From positions 124,001 to 188,000 of the forward strand of contig NZ_CP118492.1 in assembly GCF_051124815.1 (NCBI RefSeq): a stretch of 64,000 nucleotides of DNA, in the 5' to 3' direction. Positions 58,134-64,000 of this stretch are shown in pieces (the first letter of the stretch is position 1; each line of letters begins with the position of its first letter). The notes below the pieces were generated by a model. The model ran no database searches. It worked only from the letters and a program-made list of their open reading frames with translations, and was not told where the DNA came from. This DNA comes from Azospirillum sp051124815. GTDB taxonomy: Bacteria; Pseudomonadota; Alphaproteobacteria; Azospirillales; Azospirillaceae. A program made the position numbers and the translations under genes.

Positions 58134-59609
58134 ATGCCGCAGGACGGCCTGGTCTTCGATATTCCGGCCGGGGAGAGCACGGACGACGGGTGCCCGCCGC
58201 TGGTCCGCGAGATTCCCTACCGCGATCCGGTCGCCGCCTTCGCACCCTGGTCCGGCCAGCCATTCGCCGCCCTTCTGCACAGTGCCGCGGAAGCCGGCGG
58301 CCGGGGCCGGTGGAGCATCGTCGCGGCGGAGCCCTTCCGCACCATCGAGGCCCATGGCGAGGCGCGCGGCGGCTCCGTCACGGTTGACGGAGTTGCGGTT
58401 GCCGGCGATCCCTTCACGGTGCTGGAGCAGCAGCTGACTGCCCACCGCCTGACCATTCCCCCTGATCTGCCCGTTCCCTTCGCCGGCGGTGCCGTCGGCT
58501 TCCTCGGCTACGAGTTGGGACAGGTTCTGGAGCGGCTGCCGGCGCGCCATGGCGACGACAGCGACCTGCCCGACATGGCCTTCGGGCTCTACGACACCGT
58601 CATCGTCTTCGATGAGTTGGAACGGCGCGGCTGGATCCTGTCCAGCGGCTTTCCCGAACACGGCCCGGTCGGGCGCCGCCTCCGCGCCGCCGACCGTCTG
58701 CACCGCTTCGCCGAGCGGCTGGAATCGGCACCCGCCGCACTGCCGCCCCCCAACGCCGCCACCGCCTCCTGGCGGCCGGAGATCGCGCGGGACGACTATT
58801 GCCGGCGGGTGGAGCAGGTGCTGGAATACATCCGCGCGGGCGACATCTTCCAGGCCAACTTCACCGGGCGCTTCCTGGCCGACCGGCCGGGCGGGCTGTC
58901 GGTGTTCGACCTCTACCGCCGCCTGCTGGCGCTCAGCCCCGCGCCCTTCGCGGCCTGCCTGACGCTGCCCGGCGGCGCCGGTCTGGCCAGCGCCTCGCCC
59001 GAGCGCTTCATCCGGCTGCATGCCGACGGCCGCATGGAAACCCGCCCGATCAAGGGCACCCGCCCGCGCGGCGCCGATGCGGCGGAAGACGACGCCCTGG
59101 CCCAGGAGCTTGAGCACAGCGTCAAGGACCGGGCCGAGAACCTGATGATCACCGATCTGCTGCGCAACGACATCGGCCGCGTGGCGCGCATCGGCAGCGT
59201 CAGGGTGCCGGTCCTGTGCGGGGTGGAGCGCTTCGCCTCCGTCCACCACCTGGTGTCGGTGATCGAGGGGCAACTGAAGCCGGGGCTGGGTCCGGTCGAT
59301 TTGCTGCGCGCCACCTTCCCCGGCGGCTCCATCACCGGCGCGCCCAAGATCCGCGCCATGGAGATCATCGACGAGCTGGAGGTCTCACGGCGCGGCGCCT
59401 ATTGCGGGTCGGTCGCCTGGATCGGCTTCGACGGGGCGATGGACAGCAGCATCGTCATTCGCACCCTGACCGTCACGCCCGACCGCGTCATCGCCCAGGC
59501 CGGCGGCGGCATCGTCGCCGATTCCGATCCCGGCCGCGAGCATGACGAGATGATGGTGAAAATTCGCCCGCAGCTGCGGGCGCTGGATGGCGGCCGGAAT
59601 GGCGGTTGA
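58134..59609 (+). CDS. pabB: Aminodeoxychorismate synthase component I
   Basis: The 491-aa chorismate-binding enzyme makes 4-amino-4-deoxychorismate, precursor of p-aminobenzoate. It has the PIKGTRPRG motif with the PabB-type Lys, SASPERFIRL, LLRNDIGRVA and SITGAPKIRAMEIIDELE, and no fused amidotransferase domain. p-Aminobenzoate feeds folate and, in C1 organisms, H4MPT, which may explain its place between the betaine operon and the H4MPT genes. It lies 3 bp after the GNAT gene and ends 11 bp from the convergent GreA-like gene. Confidence 0.9.
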   Translation: MPQDGLVFDIPAGESTDDGCPPLVREIPYRDPVAAFAPWSGQPFAALLHSAAEAGGRGRWSIVAAEPFRTIEAHGEARGGSVTVDGVAVAGDPFTVLEQQLTAHRLTIPPDLPVPFAGGAVGFLGYELGQVLERLPARHGDDSDLPDMAFGLYDTVIVFDELERRGWILSSGFPEHGPVGRRLRAADRLHRFAERLESAPAALPPPNAATASWRPEIARDDYCRRVEQVLEYIRAGDIFQANFTGRFLADRPGGLSVFDLYRRLLALSPAPFAACLTLPGGAGLASASPERFIRLHADGRMETRPIKGTRPRGADAAEDDALAQELEHSVKDRAENLMITDLLRNDIGRVARIGSVRVPVLCGVERFASVHHLVSVIEGQLKPGLGPVDLLRATFPGGSITGAPKIRAMEIIDELEVSRRGAYCGSVAWIGFDGAMDSSIVIRTLTVTPDRVIAQAGGGIVADSDPGREHDEMMVKIRPQLRALDGGRNGG

Positions 59610-59620
59610 ACCGGCGAGAA

Positions 59621-60103
59621 TCAGGACGTCGACACCGAACGAAGGGTAAGCGACAGGGGGCCGTTGCGGCGTGGCCATTCGACCACATCGCCGGCCCGGC
59701 CGCCCATCAGCGCCTCGCCCAGCGGGGATTGCCAGCTGATCCGGCCGGCGGTGGGATCGGCCTCTTCGCCGCCCACCAGCGTGAATGTCCACCGGCGCCC
59801 GTTCTCATCCTCTGCGACGACGACGGAGCCGAAGCCGGCCTCATCCGTCGAGCCGGCGGGCCGTACCACCACCGCCGCGGCCAGACGGGCACGCAGCAGG
59901 TCGGCGCGCCGCTTGGCACTGCTCATCGCCTGCCGGCCCTCCGGCGCATCGGATCCGCGCAGTTGTGCAATCTCGGCATCGGCCGCGGCAAGCTCCTCCT
60001 GCCAGGCGGCGACGGTGGCGGCGGACACATGCAGGGGACCGGTGATCTGCGGCAGCGGCCCCTCGGTTTCGGCGTCGCTTTCCTTGACGAAGGCGCGGCT
60101 CAT
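59621..60103 (-). CDS. GreA/GreB-family protein without the acidic tip
   Basis: The 160-aa protein starts at MSRAFVKESDAE. It has an N-terminal coiled-coil-like region (WQEELAAADAEIAQLR, AKRRADLLRARLAAA) and a C-terminal FKBP-like domain with GRISWQSPLGEALMGGRAGDVVEW, as in GreA. The DxxEN-type acidic tip needed to stimulate RNA cleavage is not seen (RGSDAPEGRQAMSS). It could bind the RNA polymerase channel without anti-pausing activity. It lies 10 bp after the oxoprolinase-like gene, in its operon. Confidence 0.75.
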   Translation of the reverse strand: MSRAFVKESDAETEGPLPQITGPLHVSAATVAAWQEELAAADAEIAQLRGSDAPEGRQAMSSAKRRADLLRARLAAAVVVRPAGSTDEAGFGSVVVAEDENGRRWTFTLVGGEEADPTAGRISWQSPLGEALMGGRAGDVVEWPRRNGPLSLTLRSVSTS

Positions 60104-60113
60104 ATCCGCCCCC

Positions 60114-61148
60114 TCAACCGAGCAGCGCCATGGCGGCGGCGGGGGCGCAACTGGCGACCCAGCCCTGTCCGGGGGCACCCACCACATCGCAGAATTCCCG
60201 ATATGGGCGGCCCAGCCGGGCGGCCACCTCCTTCACGACGGCACGCCCGACGCCGGCCCCAACCACGGGCGCATCCATCGGCAGGATCGGCACCCCGGCC
60301 GACAGCACCCGGCAGGCTGCATCGTGGATGCGGCGCAGCTGACGTTCGGTCAGGTCGGCGGCCATCGCCCGCCAGACCGCCGGATCGTAATCGCCGGCAT
60401 CATGCCCGACCATGCGGGCCAGACGGCGCAGGCTGGCCTCGACCGTCTTCGCCCCATTGTCGGCGGCGGGGTGCTGGTCCGCAGCCTCGTCCAGCCGGCC
60501 CAGCACGCGGTAGAGATCGGCGCTGGTGGCGAAATACTCGGCCATCATCGGCAACCGCTCGCCCGCGACCAGCGCGGTGCGCTCCATCGCCATCACCGCC
60601 GTGCGGGTCAGCCCGGTATAGAGCAGTTCCTCCACCGCCATCCGCTCGTGATCGGTGACGCCGCGCGCCACCACCGCGCCGTCGCGTACAGGCACGACGT
60701 CCGTGGTGGTGCTGCCCATGTCGATCAGAAGCGCCGCCGGCAGGCACCGGGCAACCACCGCGGCGGTCGCCATCCAGTTGGCGGAGGCGACGTCCATCAC
60801 CTGTTCGCGCGCTTCCGGCGGCGACATCAGTCCGCGCCGGCCGGCAAAGATTCGCAGCCGCCCCCGCGGCAGGGCAGCAGCCATCCGGTCGATCAGCGCG
60901 TGCACGCCCTGGGCGCGGTCGTCGAACAGATCGACCAGTTCGCCGGTCATCGTCGCCACATGGTCGGCGTCGGCCGGCAGGCGCTCCAGCACCGAGGCGA
61001 GTGCCGCATCCAGCTCTCCCATTCCCTGCCAGAGCCGGCAAGGCACCTGCACCGCGTCGCGCAGCCGGCCGTGCTCCGCCCAGGCGGCCTTCAGGTGGGC
61101 GCCGCCGATGTCCCAGCCGATTACGGCCGATCCGCGGGTGTCAGACAT
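60114..61148 (-). CDS. H4MPT-linked C1 pathway protein (hydantoinase/oxoprolinase-like)
   Basis: The 344-aa protein has an actin-like ATPase fold: VIGWDIGGAHLKAAW at the N-terminus and LLIDMGSTTTDVVPV near residue 170, as in hydantoinase/oxoprolinase subunits. This type is found in H4MPT/methanofuran clusters of methylotrophs and methanogens and is thought to act in cofactor biosynthesis; the exact reaction is not settled to my knowledge. The start at MSDTRGSAV overlaps the MfnD-like stop by 8 bases. Confidence 0.8.
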   Translation of the reverse strand: MSDTRGSAVIGWDIGGAHLKAAWAEHGRLRDAVQVPCRLWQGMGELDAALASVLERLPADADHVATMTGELVDLFDDRAQGVHALIDRMAAALPRGRLRIFAGRRGLMSPPEAREQVMDVASANWMATAAVVARCLPAALLIDMGSTTTDVVPVRDGAVVARGVTDHERMAVEELLYTGLTRTAVMAMERTALVAGERLPMMAEYFATSADLYRVLGRLDEAADQHPAADNGAKTVEASLRRLARMVGHDAGDYDPAVWRAMAADLTERQLRRIHDAACRVLSAGVPILPMDAPVVGAGVGRAVVKEVAARLGRPYREFCDVVGAPGQGWVASCAPAAAMALLG

Positions 61149-62118
61149 GTGCTTCCTCCCGGCCTGCATCGGCCGATCTCGGGTGGAACAGATCCAGGAT
61201 GTCGCCCGCCGGGTTCCAGCCCAACACCCGCGACAGCCCGGAATAGCCGACGGACAGGCGCGGGTTCACCTCCACCACGATCGGGCCATCAGGCCGGTCG
61301 ATGAGGTCGACGGCAACATAGCCGCGCAGGCCCGGGATCGCGGCGGCGATGGCGCGGGCCAGCGGCTCCCAGGCGGCACGGCGGTGCTCCATCGCCCCGA
61401 CCTCCACGCCATGGAAGGAGAAGCAGTCGGTTCCGCGCTCCACCATTTGACGATTGCAGCCGAGCAGCCGCACCCCGCCGTCGTTGTCGACCAGTATGGA
61501 CAGGCTGCACGCCTCGCCCTCGACCAGCGGCTGGACGATCCAGCGGCCGTCATGCGGCGGCGTCCAGGTCGCGATGTCGGCGACGATGAAGGTGTCGAGG
61601 CAACCGGCGCCGTCGTCCGGCTTCACCACATGGCGGGCGGCGGGCGGCGGCGGGGCGCCGAAGGGAACGGTGGGAATGGCCGCGATGCCGTGTTCGGCCA
61701 GCCGCGCCGCCGTCGCCGTCTTCGAAGAGGCGAGAGCGATGGCGTCGGGGGCGCAGGCCACCACCGGCCGGCCAGTGCTGCGGAACAGAGCCACGACATG
61801 GCCCAGCAGCCCGTCGCTTTCCGGCGCGATCGGCCAGACCACGTCGCACCGGGCGGCTGCATCGCGCCAGCGCGCCTCGGGATCCTCTCCCGGCGCCACC
61901 GGGAACAGTGTGACGCGGTCCGACCGAAAAGTCGGTGGGGCAAGCCGGTTGTCCCAGCACAGCGTGACGTGTATTCCATCCAGCGCGACCAGATCGCCGA
62001 CCAGGGCCGCGACCATCGCGTTGGCCTCATCCATCAGGTCGGTCGGAAGCGGCCCGTTGCACAGCGCGCCGCCGGTGACATACTCGCAGACCAGAACCCG
62101 ACGAAGGCTGTTCTCCAT
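61141..62118 (-). CDS. ATP-grasp ligase, MfnD-like (tyramine-glutamate ligase type)
   Basis: About 325 aa from MENSLRRVLVCEY; an ATG 18 bases upstream is possible. ATP-grasp features are ARHVVKPDDGAGCLDTF, RWIVQPLVEGEACSLSILVD and PIVVEVNPRLSVGYSGL. Similar proteins in methanogens join glutamate to tyramine for methanofuran; the methylotroph versions lie in H4MPT/methylofuran clusters, as here. The start codon overlaps that of the divergent HisA-like gene. Confidence 0.78.
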   Translation of the reverse strand: MENSLRRVLVCEYVTGGALCNGPLPTDLMDEANAMVAALVGDLVALDGIHVTLCWDNRLAPPTFRSDRVTLFPVAPGEDPEARWRDAAARCDVVWPIAPESDGLLGHVVALFRSTGRPVVACAPDAIALASSKTATAARLAEHGIAAIPTVPFGAPPPPAARHVVKPDDGAGCLDTFIVADIATWTPPHDGRWIVQPLVEGEACSLSILVDNDGGVRLLGCNRQMVERGTDCFSFHGVEVGAMEHRRAAWEPLARAIAAAIPGLRGYVAVDLIDRPDGPIVVEVNPRLSVGYSGLSRVLGWNPAGDILDLFHPRSADAGREEAHV

Positions 62119-62845
62119 GGACATCGTTCCCGTCATCGACCTGCTGGGCGAGCAGGTGGTTCATGCAAAGCGGGGGGAGCGTGACCGCTACCGCCCCATC
62201 GAAAGTGCGCTGACCGCAGGATCGGCACCACAGGATATCGTGGCGGCGTTGCTGGCGCTGCAACCCTTCCGCGCCTGCTATGTCGCCGATCTCGACGCGA
62301 TCAGGGGAAATGGCGATCATCGCTCCACCGTCGCGGCGCTGCAGGAACGCTGGCCGGAGGTGGCGTTCTGGGTCGATGCCGGGCTGGCGACGCCCGACGA
62401 TTGCCGCAGTTGGCTCGACGCCGGAATCCGGCATCTGGTGATCGGCAGCGAAAGCCAGACAGACGGCGCGACGCTGGACGCGGCGCTGGCGCTGGCCGGA
62501 GAGGACCGGGTGGCGCTGTCGCTGGATGTCCGGCGGGGCGTGCCGCTGGGACCGGCGGTGCTGCATGAGGATGCCGGCCGCTGGCCCGCTCGGGTGATCG
62601 CCATGACGCTGGACCGGGTCGGGTCGGGCGAGGGGCCGGACCTCGACCGCATCGCCGCGCTGGCGGCCCGACGCCCGGGGGTTCGGGTGTGGGGGGCCGG
62701 CGGCGTGCGCGACGCGGCGGATTTGGATGCGCTGGCCACGCACGGCGCCGATGCCGTTCTGGTGGCCAGCGCGCTCCACGACCGGCGCCTGGACGCCGGA
62801 ACGCTTGCCCGCTTCGGTTCCGGTCAGTTGGCGGCGAACGGGTGA
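62117..62845 (+). CDS. HisA/HisF-like TIM-barrel protein of the H4MPT cluster
   Basis: The 242-aa protein reads like HisA (MDIVPVIDLLGEQVVHAKRGERDRYRP, ACYVADLDAI, FWVDAGL, VIGSES, VWGAGGVRDAADLDAL) but belongs to the HisA-related group found in C1 clusters and methanogens, presumed to act in H4MPT or methylofuran synthesis. It is the only plus-strand gene in this cluster. Its ATG shares two bases with the MfnD-like ATG, and its 3' end overlaps that of fae by 22 bp. Confidence 0.82.
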   Translation: MDIVPVIDLLGEQVVHAKRGERDRYRPIESALTAGSAPQDIVAALLALQPFRACYVADLDAIRGNGDHRSTVAALQERWPEVAFWVDAGLATPDDCRSWLDAGIRHLVIGSESQTDGATLDAALALAGEDRVALSLDVRRGVPLGPAVLHEDAGRWPARVIAMTLDRVGSGEGPDLDRIAALAARRPGVRVWGAGGVRDAADLDALATHGADAVLVASALHDRRLDAGTLARFGSGQLAANG

Positions 62846-63333
62846 ACCGCGGCGGCCATGCCGTCCAGCATCTCCTTGGCGGTCGGGCTGCCGGCGATGG
62901 CGCGCTTCAGCGCCAGCTTGGTGGCTTCATGGTTGTAGTCCTGGATCTTGCGGTCGTCCTCCGCCTGCCAGTGGATGAAGACGCCGACGGAGATGAACAG
63001 GTCGTCGGCCTCGTCCGCCGGGATGGTGCCGTCCTCGACGCATTCGGCGACGGCGAGGGCGACGGCGCGCTGGGCCGGGCCGAACATCTGCACCGCCTGC
63101 TTGGCGTTCTTGATCGTGACCTTGTTGAACATGACCGTGGAGGGCTTGACCATCAGGTTTGGCGCCAGCACGGCCAGCAGGCCGTTCACGCCTTCCTTCT
63201 GGTTGGTCAGGGTCTGGCAGAAGGCGGTCTCGGCGGCACTGCCGCGCGGACCGATGATGAGATCGATGTGAGCGACCTCGTTGCCGTCGCCCACCAGAGC
63301 TTCGCCGACCATAACCTTGTCGATCTTAGACAT
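62824..63333 (-). CDS. fae: Formaldehyde-activating enzyme
   Basis: The 169-aa protein condenses formaldehyde with H4MPT to methylene-H4MPT. VGEALVGDGNEVAHIDLIIG keeps the catalytic His near residue 22, and NLMVKPSTVMFNKVTI, AVQMFGPAQ, FIHWQAEDDRKIQDYNHEATKLAL and the C-terminal HPFAAN match methylotroph Fae closely. It is the natural acceptor of formaldehyde from GbcAB and DgcAB. Its start lies inside the extended frame of the upstream CitG-like gene. Confidence 0.96.
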   Translation of the reverse strand: MSKIDKVMVGEALVGDGNEVAHIDLIIGPRGSAAETAFCQTLTNQKEGVNGLLAVLAPNLMVKPSTVMFNKVTIKNAKQAVQMFGPAQRAVALAVAECVEDGTIPADEADDLFISVGVFIHWQAEDDRKIQDYNHEATKLALKRAIAGSPTAKEMLDGMAAAVHPFAAN

Positions 63334-64000
63334 TGCGCATCCCCTACGGTGGTTGGTTTGATGAGGCTCCGCCGGTTGTCGTCCGGCGGCCACGGTCCGG
63401 CAGGCAGTTCGCCGGCCAGCCGAAGCACGAACAGGCAGGCCACCGTCAGGTCGGCGGACGTGCCCGGATTGAGGCCGCGACGCTTCAGCGCGCGGTCGAA
63501 AGCAAGAAGCCGGCGGGCTGCTCCGGCCTGATGGCCCGAATGGCCGCCGAAGGCGGAATTGACGGCAAGGCGCCGCTCCAGCCGGAAGGCTTGGCCCTGC
63601 ACCCGTTCCGCCACCGCCGCGCCATGCTTGCGGGCGATGTGTGTGTCGGGATGCAGCGCCATGAAGCCCAGATGAATGGCGCTCGCCGCCTCCGCCGCGC
63701 TGGCGCCGCGACGCAGCGCCGAACGGCCGCGGGCCACACCGAAGGTGAAGATTTCGGCGAAGGCGGTGGCGTATTGCCGGGCGATCAGGTCGCGGTCTGC
63801 GGCGACGGCCATGGCGGCCCGCAGGTCGACGCGGGGGGCCTCCGCGACATCATGTTGCGCGGCCTCCCCCAGCCCGGCGGGCAGCGCCAGACGGATGGCT
63901 GCGAATGCATCGGCGGCGTCGGCGACGCTCAACCCGTCGAGCACACCCGCCAGTCTCATCCGCAGCGGCTCGCCCTTGTTACGACACAGCGCCGCGGCGG
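63207..64000 (-). CDS. CitG-like triphosphoribosyl-dephospho-CoA synthase family protein, 5' end outside window
   Basis: The frame is open through the window edge, so the N-terminus is missing. The visible part matches the CitG/MdcB-like family member found in H4MPT clusters: LSVADAADAFAAIRLALPAGLG, QHDVAEAPRVDLRAAM, DRDLIARQYATAF, and the C-terminal GGHSGHQAGAARR and LNPGTSADLTVACLFVLRLAG. Its role in C1 cofactor synthesis is not established. The frame does not stop before fae but runs 127 bases into it; family similarity ends near 63390, so the tail is probably an artefact of a lost stop. Confidence 0.75.
   Translation of the reverse strand, partial: AAALCRNKGEPLRMRLAGVLDGLSVADAADAFAAIRLALPAGLGEAAQHDVAEAPRVDLRAAMAVAADRDLIARQYATAFAEIFTFGVARGRSALRRGASAAEAASAIHLGFMALHPDTHIARKHGAAVAERVQGQAFRLERRLAVNSAFGGHSGHQAGAARRLLAFDRALKRRGLNPGTSADLTVACLFVLRLAGELPAGPWPPDDNRRSLIKPTTVGDAQCLRSTRLWSAKLWWATATRSLTSISSSVRAAVPPRPPSARP

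Noticed and set aside
1..64000. tRNA or rRNA genes
   Set aside because: No cloverleaf ends, CCA-type acceptor stems or conserved rRNA stretches were noticed on either strand; a covariance search would be needed to exclude them fully.

Overview
The window is high-GC DNA with long antisense open frames and dense, often overlapping operons. It reads as an alphaproteobacterial chromosome or large replicon. The combination of a type II-C Cas9, glycine betaine demethylation genes, tetrahydromethanopterin (H4MPT) C1 genes and DHA2 efflux suggests the Rhodospirillales, perhaps close to Azospirillum. That placement is inference from gene content, not from a marker gene. No rRNA or tRNA was recognised.

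Left part (1-20.8 kb), accessory. A truncated ISNCY-type transposase lies at the edge. A minus-strand cluster (14674 to 1140) follows, with a small secreted protein, two small paralogues, a 1228-aa protein, two small proteins and a 2460-aa protein. None was assigned a function, and the large ones carry many Gly/Ala-Ser-Pro loops. A 666-bp AT-rich gap separates it from a plus-strand protein of about 1339 aa that strings together several glycosyltransferase-like and methyltransferase-like modules. A PlsC-like acyltransferase and an IS3 relic come next.

Defence island (20.8-29.6 kb). A type II-C CRISPR-Cas locus is complete in sequence: an array of 10 good repeats plus one degenerate repeat, then cas2, cas1 and cas9 on the minus strand, and a divergent tracrRNA with a near-full anti-repeat and an intrinsic terminator. 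An MmeI-like fused restriction-methyltransferase adjoins it.

Stress and efflux region (30-41.2 kb). It holds an NsrR-type regulator, an emrAB efflux pair with a divergent LysR gene, an NmrA-like/cupin/Rrf2 cluster with palindromic operators, an alternative oxidase with a strong NsrR-type site in its promoter, an SDR gene, an AraC regulator and an Fsr-like MFS exporter.

Glycine betaine and C1 region (41.2-64 kb). GbcAB removes one methyl group from glycine betaine, and DgcAB with a dedicated EtfAB oxidises dimethylglycine; both release formaldehyde. ProX, ProV and ProW import the substrate and a GlxA-family regulator (GbdR-like) sits between the units. True Fae and probable H4MPT/methylofuran biosynthesis genes (CitG-like, MfnD-like, HisA-like, oxoprolinase-like) lie at the right end and would handle the formaldehyde.

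The most unusual element is the operon 44599-41257: proX, then a ProV-like ATPase that has lost its catalytic motifs and is fused to a methyl-accepting chemotaxis signalling domain, then a Fae paralogue lacking the catalytic histidine. I read this as a possible sensory module built from transporter and enzyme paralogues, tied to betaine catabolism. This is inference.
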